This document shows, piece after piece, positions 12,126 to 24,440 of a DNA stretch of 64,000 nucleotides. The DNA is from Jacaranda mimosifolia. Taxonomy: Eukaryota > Streptophyta > Magnoliopsida > Lamiales > Bignoniaceae. The notes beneath the pieces were generated by a model that saw only the letters and a list, made by a program, of their open reading frames with translations, was not told where the DNA came from and searched no databases. The DNA lies in NCBI GenBank assembly GCA_018894105.1, contig CM032125.1:1116001-1180000 (forward strand). Direction: 5' to 3'. Made by a program: the position numbers and the translations under genes. Numbering within the stretch: the stretch's first letter is position 1; each line of letters starts with the position of its first letter.

Positions 12126-14795
12126 TTATTGTTTTCTTTCCCCATAACGCCACACACAAACTTGAAGGGCATCATTTCCCCAACTTTGTTGTTCCTCTTT
12201 TATCTGCTTGGCCGACTCCACAAGAGACTCGTTAAATTCATCAACCTCGATGAGTTCAAGTGTCGGAATTTCTCCAATACCATATGGTATCTCACTTAGA
12301 CGACTACAATGATAAAGCACTAGGCACTTCAAATTTGGAAAGTGGCTACTTTCACTTATCCAGTGCTGGAGCTCTGATCTATCAATTAGCAAGAATTTCA
12401 ACTGACGAAATTCTCCTTCACTTGTTTCCCATTTTTCACCTAAGCAACCGTAACGTTTTAGTTTAAGGACTTGAAGATTAGGCAAAGAACCAACAATTGA
12501 CATATCTTTCCAAGGAAGTTCCCAACCAACTAAAGTTAACTTTCTCAGTGTCCTTGGAAAAATAGGATTATGCTTTTGCCAAAAAGGAAAATCCACGTTT
12601 CGCCTGCTCCAATGGCGAAAGGGATCATGCATCTTTAATTTCAATTGTTCAAGTTGACACAGGTATACAAGATTCTCGAGATGATATTCTTGAACATATT
12701 CAAATCTGGAATAACAGATTCCCAATGTCTTTAGGTTTGGAATCATTTTCAGGATCTCTTCAGTGCATCTAAAACTTTTCACCTTCCAAAGTGTTTGCAG
12801 GTTTTCTAAAACAAAAGTTGCAGCTCCTTCCGGATCCGGTAATGGACCAATAAATAACAGATGCCTTAATTGTGGCATCTTCCAAATTTCTAATGGCAAA
12901 TATACCTCACGGTATTGGCAATCTTGTTGAATGATTAAGGTTTGAAGATTCTGAAGGTTTAACATGGTTGAGGGAACATCAAATTCTTTCCCATAGGTGA
13001 AAGCAAGATACCTTAAATGAAATAGTTCAAATACTTCAGCTGGGAGCATGGGAATTCTAAAAACTATGAAGATTTCGGCAGTTTCAGATGCGGGTGCCAA
13101 ATCCAATACCCTTAGCAGTCTGAAATTTCCTAGAGCGCCCAAAGATCCTCCAATATTGCGGAAGCATATAATAGTCCGGATGGTAGAGCCATAAATGTTT
13201 TCAAGCCAATCCAGATTGGAAAGAGCAGTACTTACGCGGTGCTGGTTTTTTATGCTTTTTAGGGAATTCTTGAGACCATACCTCTCCATAACATTTAGAA
13301 GAAACTTCTCTTCATGAGCTTTTCTTATGCACAAGTCCCGCACGAGATCATGCAAGCTGCAACTTTTGATTTTGCCGTTAGTCTTCCTCCTGATAACCAA
13401 TACAAGACTTCTGTTGACAAGATCCTCTAAATACTCTTCTGCCACCTCTTCAAGACTTTTAGATTCAATTGGTTTCAAGAAGCCTTCGGCTACCCATAAT
13501 CTGATGAGTTTTGAAGCATGGATATTATAATCTTCTGGAAAACCTCCCATGTATAGAAAATATGGTCTAAGATGATGAGGCAAGTGGATGTAACTCAAAG
13601 ATAATATCTTTGCAAACTGTTCATTATTTGTAGTACTGATAGCCAAATTTACATTTTCTGCAATATTGGCCCATGAAGCTTCAGTCTTACTAACCGTGGA
13701 TAGAAGTCCTGCAATCAGGACAATTGCAAGGGGCAGTCCTCTACAGCTTCTTGCAATCGCCTTTCCAATGGTTTCTAATTCATGAGGACAAGTTTCTTCT
13801 GAAAAGACCTTCTGCTGAAGTAAATTCCAGCTTTGATCTGCATTCATGAAATGCATCTCATGAAGAGAGCTGGAAGAGTCAGGATGAGCAGCGACATCTG
13901 ATAGCCTTGTGGTTAATATGATCCGACTTCCGTTATGGTCATCAGGAAATATCATCTTTACATCATCCCAGGCCTTTGTACTCCACATATCATCCATCAC
14001 TATGAGATATTTCCTACCCTTTAATCTTTTGTATAGAACTTCTTCTAGTGATTCATTTCTTTGTGAAGGTTCCTCATTATTGAATACTCCGATGGAAAAC
14101 AGAAGTCCTGAGAGAATATCTTGTGGACTATAATGTTGCGATACCGTAACCCAAGCACGAATATGAAAGCGCTCCACAATTAATGGATCATCATAGGCAT
14201 TTTTGGCAAGAGTAGTCTTGCCAATACCTCCCATACCGAAGATTGGTATGACTTGGAGTTTGGATGATTCTCCACAAAGACGAGCCTTTATTTGAATCAA
14301 ATCATCATCAAAACCAACGATCACACTTTTGTTGGTGGGTGCATATAGCCTTGATGATGAAGTAGGAACAGTTACAGGACTATATTCACCAACTTGCACG
14401 TCTTCGGCTCCAGCGGTGTTCTTGATCTTCATCACATCTCCAGTGATTGAATCAATTTGCTTTGTTACTTTTTGCAGCTTTTTGAAATCAGAATGAAGCC
14501 AATGCTTAACACTTTCGGGCCTTGCAGTCGACTTCAAGATGTAATAACGCCGAATTTGTTTCCACATAAAATATTCAGCAATATCTTCTGCTTCATTTGC
14601 AGCATCCCTGATTCTTCCTTCCAAAATTTTGGCCTTCTCCGGAAATTCTTCAAGAAAATTTTTCAAGAAGACAATGTTGTTGTGGGTAGATATAAGCTGT
14701 TGTTTCCCATGACGGTAAATGGGATAAAATTGATCAGGATCTTGTCGTATTTGGGCTATGATTTGTGCAAGTGAAACAAGAGCAGCATAAGCCAT
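12126..14795 (-). CDS. NLR C: intact CC-NB-ARC-LRR, late-blight R1-like resistance protein
   Basis: An intracellular immune receptor of 889 residues, intronless, and the only unbroken NLR in the window. A CC/Rx-N-like domain covers ~1-150, with NEAEDIAEYF near 65-75. NB-ARC motifs are P-loop GMGGIGKTT (Lys193), AWVTVSQ near 215, kinase-2 YLIVMDDMW (Asp268-Asp269), SRIILTTR near 290, GLPL at 353-356 and FLYMGGFPED near 412. The MHD motif reads LHD (His482, Asp483). Irregular LRRs from ~530 end in QVCVWRYGERKQ. The start is MAYAALVSLAQ because every paralog starts there; the frame stays open 35-36 codons further upstream, but paralogs have a stop in that stretch. All ATP-binding and switch residues look normal. 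It has about the usual length for this family. The effector it recognises cannot be read from sequence. Confidence 0.95.
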   Translation of the reverse strand: MAYAALVSLAQIIAQIRQDPDQFYPIYRHGKQQLISTHNNIVFLKNFLEEFPEKAKILEGRIRDAANEAEDIAEYFMWKQIRRYYILKSTARPESVKHWLHSDFKKLQKVTKQIDSITGDVMKIKNTAGAEDVQVGEYSPVTVPTSSSRLYAPTNKSVIVGFDDDLIQIKARLCGESSKLQVIPIFGMGGIGKTTLAKNAYDDPLIVERFHIRAWVTVSQHYSPQDILSGLLFSIGVFNNEEPSQRNESLEEVLYKRLKGRKYLIVMDDMWSTKAWDDVKMIFPDDHNGSRIILTTRLSDVAAHPDSSSSLHEMHFMNADQSWNLLQQKVFSEETCPHELETIGKAIARSCRGLPLAIVLIAGLLSTVSKTEASWANIAENVNLAISTTNNEQFAKILSLSYIHLPHHLRPYFLYMGGFPEDYNIHASKLIRLWVAEGFLKPIESKSLEEVAEEYLEDLVNRSLVLVIRRKTNGKIKSCSLHDLVRDLCIRKAHEEKFLLNVMERYGLKNSLKSIKNQHRVSTALSNLDWLENIYGSTIRTIICFRNIGGSLGALGNFRLLRVLDLAPASETAEIFIVFRIPMLPAEVFELFHLRYLAFTYGKEFDVPSTMLNLQNLQTLIIQQDCQYREVYLPLEIWKMPQLRHLLFIGPLPDPEGAATFVLENLQTLWKVKSFRCTEEILKMIPNLKTLGICYSRFEYVQEYHLENLVYLCQLEQLKLKMHDPFRHWSRRNVDFPFWQKHNPIFPRTLRKLTLVGWELPWKDMSIVGSLPNLQVLKLKRYGCLGEKWETSEGEFRQLKFLLIDRSELQHWISESSHFPNLKCLVLYHCSRLSEIPYGIGEIPTLELIEVDEFNESLVESAKQIKEEQQSWGNDALQVCVWRYGERKQ

Positions 14796-15535
14796 CATAA
14801 ATCGAAATGAAGGAAGAATAACAACAGCCAAAAGTACTAGCTTAGAAACAAATTTGTAAGACAAAGACAGAAAAACACCATCTAATGAAAACAAAAGAGA
14901 CACTTATACATACAAGAACGTATTAAAAATGTTAAGAAGAGTTCAGAGATAGCCTTCTTCAACACCCCCCCCCCCCCCCCACCCATAAAAAAAACCAATA
15001 TTTATTATATCATCAAATGACCATATTTTATCGTTGAAGAATTTTTTTCAATAGAATATCTTCACCATGTCCCTTTTGTAAGCCGGCTTTTAGGCCAGAC
15101 AAGTAAGGTTGAAATTTCACTTGGAAAAGTCGGAGAAGAAAATTTTGGAAAGAGACTTGATGGATGAATTCTTCGGACAACAGAAGTACAACATATTGAA
15201 AGAAAAGACTTGGTACAAAGTCATTCTTAATTATAAAGTCACTGTGCCACCCCCAAGGAAAGCAAGTCGTTCTTATGGGGCATCAATTAATTAATACACT
15301 GAGGAAAAGGAGGAGTATTGTTTTCGAAATGAAAGTTGGCCACTGAACCTTTGTGACATCTGCACAACGAAATTATACTACCAAACACCATTTTCTTAAT
15401 GGCAGTGTTAATCACGCTATATACATACATAAATATTTGCATGCTTGAAGACAATCTACCAATTAGTTGATTGGACTGTTACAACCATTTGTCAAATACA
15501 GGCTTTGGAAGCGACAATGAACCATCTTCCTTCGT
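14796..15535 (-). promoter_or_regulatory. 5' flank (presumed promoter region) of NLR C
   Basis: It contains the 16-base C-run at 14965-14980 and a block (15010-15105) matching the far 5' flank of A. The sequence gaaatgaaagttggcc near 15330 is shared with the flanks of A and G. It lacks the AAGCTAAAGCTT block found upstream of A and E. Function is inferred only from position. Confidence 0.35.
14965..14980. repeat. Poly(C) run upstream of NLR C
   Basis: Sixteen consecutive C, about 170 bases upstream of the start codon (poly-G on the sense strand). Confidence 0.9.
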
Positions 15536-15539
15536 AAAG

Positions 15540-15705
15540 TCAGAGTTTATCCTTAATAGAAAAATAGTAAAAGGAGCTTTTAGACATATATGAATTTAAT
15601 TGCTTTCCATGAAGAAAAGTGGAATCTTGATCATGATATAGGATCTGGTCTATGATTTGTGCAAGTGGAACAAGAACTTTAGTTATAGTTACTATCATTC
15701 TGATG
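15540..15705 (-). pseudogene. NLR D: N-terminal relic
   Basis: Minus-strand translation gives LVPLAQIIDQILYHDQDS followed by HGKQLNSYMSKSSF. This matches the start of the coiled-coil domain of the other copies (VSLAQIIDKIL-HDQDS, H-KQQ). The MAYAA start is lost and nothing after the first ~45 residues survives. Confidence 0.7.
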
Positions 15706-15735
15706 GATTTGTTTCTGGTTGAACATTTCATCTTA

Positions 15736-18189
15736 AGTTTCCCACCAAGTCTCTTCGAGCAGGCTATGGTCCAACAGGCAAGGTACCTGTTGGATCATAA
15801 CTACCAATAAGAAATTGCCACATTAGGGATTGTACCCTATTTTTAAAATAATAATTAAACTCTTCTTTTGTGAAAGACTAAAAACTCTTTTAGGTAGGAA
15901 AATTTGATAAGGAAAAAATATAAGGAGTATAGCTGGAAAAATTTTTTGAAAGGAGACCCATTTAAGTTTTTTGAACTTTTTAACTATTTGAAAATATTTA
16001 TTTTTAATAAATAATTTTAATAATTAATAATATATTTTTATGGTTTGCTGAAGTGGTTAGCGGGAATAATATTACAATAATTCAAAATAATTCTCGAAAT
16101 GATAAATTGTATAGTAACTTTTAATTTTCATTTCATATTTATTTTAATGATTTTAAAACTTTTTTTATTATTGTATATAAATATTTCAAATATATATATA
16201 TATATAAAATCCCAATAATAATATTTTTATATAACGATCATACATATGACATCATTTTCTTCCAATCATATGTTAATTATTATAAATATACATATATCTG
16301 CCAAACATTCTAATTATATGTTCACATTTATAATTAATATAAAAAAATATTTCTCCTCAATAATTTAATAAAAAATAAATAATGTGCATTTATCTTAAAA
16401 TTTTCTCTTTTCAAGATACTTCCAAATAAAAATATTTTCCCAAAATATTTTCCAACTATTTCAAAACAAAAATAAACCTTCATCACATTTCCATGATATA
16501 TTTCCCGAAAAACATCTTCTAAAATACTGTTCATAGTTCAACCAAAATGTAACTAAACAAAGCCTTAATTTTTAAAAAATTAATTGTAAAGCATAAAATA
16601 AAAAAACTAAAGATAAATAAATCAAAAAATATAAAAAAACAACATCAAAACTAGAAGTCCTAACTCTTCTAGAATTAATTATAGAAAATTTAAAGTCTAA
16701 AATTAAAAATAAAAAATACTTAAATATAGAAATTTTTGAAAAGCTAATTCTATATATTTCCCACTCCCATTGTCCAAATAAGAATACTAATTTTTAATTA
16801 TATTTTTCCTTGTATGTAACTTAATTTTTATTTTATTTAATATTTATTTTAAAAATAATTTAACACATTTTTCGACTTCTAATGTAATGTAATATAATGA
16901 TTCAAAATTTCCATATGAGTTGTGAATGAAAATAGATTTATTATAAGTTCGTTGCAAATAAAACTAATTATAATTTATAAATACTAAATGCTAGTATAGA
17001 AGATTGATTATTTTTCTTTTCAAAAATTACATATGTTAATTTTTTTCATTAAGTTTTTACTTTGTTTATAAATTTATCTTTCATTGTTTGAAATAATTTT
17101 TTAAGGATAAAAGCCTCCACTGGATGATAACAAAACAATACTTCAATATTGCTAAACTTTTGCATTCGATGATCTTATACCTAATTGTCACCAACTTTGA
17201 ATCAATTTTAAGCTATTGATTTTCTCATTGTCACTCATTTTTATTAAAATAATACAATTTCAGTCATCATAAAACAAAATATATATATATATAATTTAAG
17301 AAAACTTCAAAAGAAGCAAATCTTAAATTGATAATAGGCGGTCTAACAATTTTTTTATTTTTTAATTTATCTTTTATTATTATTTTTATTTTGTATGCTT
17401 AATTTGTAATGGAAAATTTGAAAAAAAAAATCTAGTCTTGAATTTGTAAAAATTAATTATACAACTTTAAAAATATTAACTAAAAATTACTTTTTAAAAT
17501 CAACATTAGAAATCATCACTTTTAAAAAATTAATAATAAAACTAAAAGTATAAAATTAAAGTATTAATAATTTAAAAGAGGAAAAAAATGAGAATTCTTT
17601 TTAAATCGCACGTCCCACGTACCACACCCCGGCTACCCTGATTGCCGCCCATCCCCATTCCTTGAGGCCCCAATTCTGAAGCCCTCCCTCCCATTATCCC
17701 CCCAAATTAAAAGTCAGGATATGTCATATGTCTAAGTTTGATTTAAATAATAAAAAATTAAAAATAAATCAATATATTTCCTTTAAGGGAAAAGGCTTGT
17801 CTTTATTTTAAAATGAAGAAATATAAAAATATAAATAAAAGATACCACAAACTAAATGATAATTTTATGTTCACTTCATAAATATAAAATTGGTACTCAA
17901 AAATATAAAAATATAAATAAAAGATACTAAAAATTAAATGATCCTTTTATGTTCAATTGATAAATATATAGTTCGGATCCATGTCCCCACTCTTTTGAAA
18001 ATAACTTATGTTTCATAAATTAAATTAGAATATTATCTTTTAAAAAAAATTGCTTTTTTCTTGTCCATTCTAATCTCTACAACAAATTTTTTTATTCAAA
18101 GTTTTATCAATTTGTTTTCATTTTCAAACTCCATTTTCACATTTTCTTTTATTTGAAAATTGAAACATATTATTTTTTGCACATTTTTA
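15736..18189. other. AT-rich intergenic sequence
   Basis: No gene is seen. Very high AT content with many A/T homopolymers. A less AT-rich patch at 17605-17705 (C-rich, with several ccctcc words) stands out but has no recognisable motif. The part at 16420-16750 is duplicated at 20010-20330. Confidence 0.6.
16420..16750 (+). repeat. Direct repeat, copy 1 (~330 bp)
   Basis: Matches 20010-20330 in the same orientation, sharing runs such as aaacaaagccttaattttta and 'gaaaatttaaagtctaaaat'. The words resemble the ends of plant DNA transposons, but no inverted ends or target duplication could be fixed. Confidence 0.75.
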
Positions 18190-18194
18190 TCCAA

Positions 18195-18251
18195 TATATT
18201 TTCATTTTCATTCTCAAAGCACATTATCTAATAACCTATATATTTTTTCTC

Positions 18252-18290
<39 letters not shown>

Positions 18291-19010
18291 TCTATATCTC
18301 TCCACCTACAACCTACTAAACTCAATATAATCATTACTTTTCCAAAAATCTATCGAAATATAAACTTATTTTCAACTTATTTTTAGTAACTACCTCTTCA
18401 AATTTTGGAAATGATGGAAATGAAAAATGAGAATGAAAGTAAAACCCAGTAGTAAACTAATCCATAAAGCAAAATCATCAGTAGAAGTTTTTTATTTTCA
18501 TTCTCAAAATACATTTTTCAGTAACCTATATATTTTCTCTCTTTATTATTATTATTATTATTATTATTTTTATATCTCTCCACCTATATAACCAACTAAA
18601 CTTAATATAATTATTACTTTTCTAACAATCTATCCAAATACAAATTTATTTTCAACTCACTTTTACTAACTACCTTTCCAAATTTTAAAAATGAGATAAA
18701 TGAAAAATGAGAATGTAAATAAAACCCAACAGTAAACTAATCCACAGGGCAAAATCATCAGCAGAAATGTTTCATTTTCATTCACAAAATACATTTCCCA
18801 GTAACATATATATCTTCTCTCTCTATTATTATTATTTCTATATCTCTGTACTTACAACCTACTAAATTCAACATAATTATTACTTTTCCACAATTCATCC
18901 AAGTACAAGCTTATTTTCAACTCATTTTTACTAACTACCTTTTCAAATTTTAAAAATAATAAAAATGAAAAATGAGAATGAAAATAAAACCAAATGGGCC
19001 CTTAGTTACT
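18195..19010 (+). repeat. Three tandem ~285-bp units, each with an (ATT)n core
   Basis: Units start near 18195, 18489 and 18770. Each begins ttttcattttcattc, passes a TTA/ATT microsatellite and ctatatctct, and then runs through a shared tail (ttattttcaactcat...aatgagaatg). The ATT run shrinks from about 12 copies to about 7 to about 4 along the array. The last unit lacks the final ~50 bases present in the first two. Confidence 0.85.
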
Positions 19011-19444
19011 CATTATTTCATTTTGAATTTCTTTCCCTCCAAAATTTTACTTTAATTTCCCTCCAACTTTCCTCCAAAATTTGTTCCTCTAACTTCCCTC
19101 CAAAATCATCCTCCAATTTCTCCTATATAATCAATCTTTCTTTCTTTCTTTTTTTTTTTTTTTTTGACAAACAAATTAGAGTACATGTCTAATTCCTTTT
19201 CTCTTTACTACTTTCTTTATTCTTTTTCTTTACATTTATTTTAACATTTAATAACTATATAATTTTCTTTATTTTTGTACACATTAAATTCATAAATATT
19301 AATAATGTAAGTTAAATAATAAATTAATGCATTACATATATACATATATGTATTTATGAGATATTATATAAAAATATAGACAAAAATTAAAATGTATGTG
19401 AAAATGTATTAAAAACGTTTAAAATCTAATGGAATATATATGTA

Positions 19445-19990
19445 AACAAAATAGGGAAATGGTTGTTGTTTTCTTCTGTACTGTTAAAATGATGGAAAAG
19501 TAAATATTAGGAAACCATCAAGAAATTCAAACTGAAATGCAATATTTCTGATACTTATGAATAAATGTTTATATATTTAATTGCTTAAGAATTGTTTGGA
19601 AAAAGATAAGAAATGAAAAGTAAAGGTTAACTTTTAAATAAATAAAAAAAAGGTGAAAGGAGCAACAAAAATTTATCTTATGTATTTTTTAGTTTATAGT
19701 ATTTTTTTTATTTTATCTAATTGCTAATTAAGTATTGTTGTACATGTCCCAAAAAATAGAAGAAGCTAATAAAGAAGGGTGAAATTATATATAAACTCGT
19801 CTTAATTGAGTACGGTTTCTTAAAATGATGAGTACAAGGCTTCTACTGACATCGAGATCCAATTGAATTAAGGGATTATCTCGTTGACATATATAATTAG
19901 TGAACTATAAAAAATCAGTAATGAAGAAGGTTAAATTACAAAGAGAAGAAAAGAGTAAAAAGAAAAGGAATCAAATATTTATTTAAATTA
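19445..19990 (+). repeat. Direct repeat of ~550 bp, copy 1
   Basis: Matches 20333-20895 in the same orientation, sharing taaatattaggaaaccatca-like text, the run tgtttatatatttaattgct and the run gagaagaaaagagtaaaaag. Copy 2 has an insertion of about 15 bases near 20810. Confidence 0.8.
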
Positions 19991-20009
19991 ATCTTGTATA
20001 TTTTTTAAA

Positions 20010-20330
20010 CAAATATTTTTTTTAAAAAAATATTTTTCAATAATTCCAAAACAAAAATAAACAATCATCTCACTCCCCAAACCTATTTCCCAAAACAACT
20101 TTTCCTAAAATATTTTCCACAATTCAATCAAGATGTAAGTAAACAAAGCCTTAATTTTTAAAAGATTAATTGTAAAATGTAAGATAAAAAATAAATCAAA
20201 AAATATAAAAACATAAAATCAAAATTAGATGTCCTAACTCTTTTAAAATTAATTATAGAAAATTTAAAGTCTAAAATAAAAAATAAAAAATACTTAAATA
20301 TAGAAATTTTTTAAAAGCTAATTTTATAAA
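20010..20330 (+). repeat. Direct repeat, copy 2 (of 16420-16750)
   Basis: See the copy at 16420-16750. Here it lies between the two copies of the ~550-bp repeat, so both segments appear to have been duplicated in a linked event. Confidence 0.75.
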
Positions 20331-20332
20331 TT

Positions 20333-20895
20333 GTTGTTTTTGTTTTTTCTTCTATATTGTCAAAATTGTTAGAAAGGTAAATATTAGGACCCATCAAAAA
20401 ATTCAAACTGAAATGTATTACTTTTTCATACTTTTTGATAAATGTTTATATATTTAATTGCTTAAGAATTGTTTGAGAAAAACAAAAAATGAAGAATGAA
20501 GGTTAACTTAAAAAGACAAGAAAAAATGTACAACGAGCAATAAAATATTATTTAAACTGATCTTATGTAGTTTTTAGTTTATAACATTTTTTTTATTTCA
20601 TCTAATTGCTAATTAAGTATTATTGTATATGCCCCAATAATTAAAGGAACCAGTAATGAAGGAAATGAAATTATATATAAACTCTTCTTAGTTAAGATTT
20701 TTTAAAATGATGATTACAAAGCTTTTGCTAGCATAGAGATCAAATTGATTTAAAGTATTATCTCGTTGGCATATATAATTAGTAAACCATAAAAATTCAG
20801 TAATAAATTTTTGCTTAATGAAGGCTAAATTACAAAGAGAAGAAAAGAGTAAAAAGAAAAGGAATTAAATATTTACTTAAATTAATCTTGTATTT
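20333..20895 (+). repeat. Direct repeat of ~550 bp, copy 2
   Basis: See the copy at 19445-19990. Confidence 0.8.
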
Positions 20896-20988
20896 TTTTA
20901 ATTCATAATTTTTTATTTCATTAGTTAATTAAATATTATAATATATATGTCATAAAAGTGAAAGGAGATAACAATTAAAATAAGGTTA

Positions 20989-23954
20989 TGTAACACCCCA
21001 CTCAAGATAAGCTAATCTAAGATATTTATCTCTAATTCAATTTTAATTGAGACCTATAAACAAGCAATAGGCTCAAAACATTTCAACCATAATTGTAACA
21101 AAAACAGCAAAATTTTCAAAATTAACTAGCACAACAAACCCATTAAGTACATTCCATGACTCAATTTCTTACATCTAACAAATATTTATAGGCTTGAAAG
21201 TCTACAACATCAGCCATGACATCTCACAACGTCTCCAAACCAAAGTTAACGTTCAAAAGCTCTCATGAACATGCATAAGCACTTATTCTATTACAAAAGT
21301 ATGTCTCCAGCCCAACTCAGGAGTACAAATCTTTCACTCAAACCTATTTGAGGAGATAAAGAAATAAAAATGAGGGTAAGTTCAAAGACTTAGTGAGGAA
21401 TACTTTAACAGTAAACAATAGAGATCTATTAAGGTAAAGACATCTCAGGAGATGATAATATAATCAGTAAAACATGAATAATCAAGATACAGGTACTAGC
21501 AAGTTTAGCAACTAGGATTCTCTTCTACCTTACTGCTCCAAAAATAGATTTCAAGCGATCAAGAGACAAGTACGATCAAGCAAACTCGAATAACATATGC
21601 CTTTCAATAAATCTAGATAGGTCATGCATATTAGATTCACCTTGCACCATTCAAACAACTACTTTTGCCAAAGACAACTTGGTACATGGTTTGGGCCCAT
21701 ACAGACCATATAGCGCACTGTGATACCTAAGGGGAAATCCTTAGCACAATGCCGGATGCCCACGTAGCATACTGTTGATACCCAGGGGGAAATCCCCAGT
21801 GTATCCCATGCACTGCGAAGCCCAAGAGGAAATCCTTAGTGCACTACTGATACTAGGGAGAAATCCCTAGCATACATGTCGAGCCCTTGGCCAATCAATT
21901 CTCTATACAAATAATAAGTACCAATAACAAATACGTAGATGCCCAAGGGGAAATTCCTAGTGCACCGTTGAACCAAGTAATACAATTATACTGGCAAGGA
22001 AACAAGTAACAATATAGAATGATAGCAATTCACAAAATAATATCAAGTACCGATTAGGAACAAGTACGAAAATCAATAACAATCGAAAGTTCTAGGCACT
22101 AGAATGAATAAGTACAAACTCATAGCCAAGTATGACAAGAATTAACCCTTACAAGGGTACATGTGTCAATTAATAGATAACAATTGAACACACAAGCTAG
22201 AATGATTCCAATAGCAAGAACGAGTACTCAAGCAAATACAATTTTAGCAATCAAGAGCAAGTACAATACACAATTAAGTTGAACCCTAACAAAGGTCATT
22301 CCACAAGAACAGATGTGTATAAGTAAGGTCAAAATAGCAAACCCTCACCTCCGTAACCTCAAAAAGTGCAACTTCAGTCAGCTGTCTATCGGACCTTGGG
22401 ACCCACTTCTTCGTCACCTATCCAAAAAGAGTATATTTTATAGTCAAATTCTACTTTCAACTCTAATAATCCTTAATAATTATAATTATACCATTATCAG
22501 TCTGAAATCATGAATTTCTCAGCTAATATAGTAATTTCGGGCATAGTTGATACTAAAATGCTAATCAAGTCTCTATCACAAAAGCAACTACAACGTTAAT
22601 ATTGATTCTAGTAAAAGAATGAAATTCGGTCCCATTACATAATTATCCTCATAACGTTATCCCAAATTAACAATAATAATCCAATCACCATTATTAATTA
22701 AAATTAGGGTTTTCTTTTCCAACATAACTCAATTACTCCTATAACTTTCATAAAGCAATACAATCCACGTTTGTTAAACTTATAATAGCACATGCATATG
22801 CCAAATTTTAGTCCCATATCACATTAAATAACCCAATTATCATTTCTTAGGTTCCAATTTCATAAAATCATAGTTTAACCACTATATTAACTTAATTGAT
22901 CCAAAGTTGTCATTCAATAATACAAAATCTAGGCCCATTATGCTATGTCATAATCTACGCATGGGAATATATATATATATACACACACATTATATCAATC
23001 CTTCATAATACAAAGTTTAAGGGAAGTATGGTACAATGCATGTAGATATATAAGCATATTCCATCCAACTCCTTTACCCACAATTTGATTATCGAAGCCC
23101 TGGAACCACGAATCAAAAGCACTGTCATGATCGTCACGATGAGGAGAAGCTATTGCCTTGTTACCACTGCTACCGCCACCGAAGATGCCCAAACCCTCCA
23201 GTAAAATACTCCTCGTAGCTCCATAAATCCAATGCCCAAATTAATTCTTGTGTTTGCTACCATTTGAGGGCTAATTGGCCAAAAAACTCAACTAACCACC
23301 TAAACACCATCGTGCACCACCACCCCCAATTTAGCTCTGTCAGTCGTCAACTTACAAAATTAATGTTACTAGCTTGTTCACCTAAGCTCAACCCATCAAA
23401 ATCCACCTTTGTTCCACCTTCAAAAGTCATTGGAAGGTGGAAATCCACCAAGCTCCACCATTACTGGTTTTCGGCCTCCACATTTTTTGGTGGTTCATCG
23501 AAGATGGTGTGCGCATGTGGTGTCTATGTGTTCAAAGTGATGAGGGGAAGAAGATGGTATGGTTGGTTTGAGGTTTTACTGGTGGCTGGTGAAGAATCAC
23601 CAGTGAGGAAAGGGATGGTGTTTCAGTGAAGAAGAAGGATGAAAGTATGGGGTTGAAATGAAATTTTATATATATACTAGACACTTCCTCTAATTATAAA
23701 CTGTCCTCAAAATTTTTGGCCAGCTTTCAATCAAGCCCAAGAATTTGAAACGTTTAACATAGTCCCCTTTGACCCAAAATAATAACCATGCAACCCCAAA
23801 AGTTTACAAGTTTACTTCAACTAAGTCTTCAAAAATTATGAATTGACCCCAAAACTTTAAGAGTACAAAATAAATTAAAAATCATGAAAAAGAAAAACAA
23901 AATAAAATAAGGGCAATATTCTTATATCAAATTGGAATTTCTAGGGGTGTTACA
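20989..23954. mobile_element. Solo-LTR-like element, ends TGTAACACCCC...GGGGTGTTACA
   Basis: The element is 2,966 bp with TG...CA ends, an 11-bp terminal inverted repeat, and a 5-bp target duplication GGTTA at 20984-20988 and 23955-23959. It contains no reverse transcriptase, integrase or transposase. Length, ends and duplication fit a solo LTR of a Ty3/gypsy element with long LTRs (Tekay/Del type); the family name is inference. The same family recurs at 32843, 33285, 44714 and 56368. Confidence 0.75.
21690..21975. repeat. Internal array of short imperfect repeats in the LTR-like element
   Basis: A motif like 'gatacc-agggGGAAATCCctagc' recurs about six times at 40-70 base spacing. Equivalent arrays are in every family member (36760-36965, 35325-35640, 58165-58450, and a diverged one at 55430-55710). 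Confidence 0.7.
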
Positions 23955-24440
23955 GGTTAGATGCATAAGCTCTCCTTAATTGTTAATTGAGGTTTCCTAT
24001 AATGATGATGGTAGGCTTTCACTCACATAAAAAATCAATCGCATTGTGTGTTTTTATCAATTTGTGGAGAATAACTATCAACTTCATTAGATATTTTGTT
24101 TGAAAATAATGATTAGATTAGAATATGTGTGGTGATAGAAATTTAGGTACTTCATATTTTCTTTTGCTTAAAATGGCATGATTTTTTCAAAACAAACATA
24201 TATTTTAATTATTTTGAAGTGAGTTGATATTTTATATCAATTCAAATTTGAATTTGATTAATGTGATAATATGATGTAGATTAGGTTTAGGAAAAAATGA
24301 AAATGAAAAGCAACTATTGCTCTTGAGAGAAAAGAGTGTTTGGTATTCTGAATCACTCAAACAAGAATATCTTATAACATTCATGAGCTTATACATTTTT
24401 CTTTTTTAAGTAAACTTATTCAAACTTCCTCTAATTAAGA
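23955..24440. other. AT-rich intergenic sequence
   Basis: No gene. The text at 24060-24300 resembles 59930-60200 (for example atcaacttcat...ttttgt followed by aaaataat), so it belongs to the far 3'-flank unit shared by NLR E and NLR H. Confidence 0.5.

Larger units (their letters stand above)
19011..20988. other. AT-rich intergenic sequence with duplicated segments
   Basis: No gene. A pyrimidine-rich stretch lies at 19030-19165. The two direct duplications listed separately occupy most of the rest. Confidence 0.6.

Noticed and set aside
14796..14903. Upstream start for NLR C adding a hydrophobic 35-residue N-terminus.
   Set aside because: The paralogs all start at MAYAA, and at least E has a stop in the same upstream stretch; the extension looks like read-through of the 5' leader.
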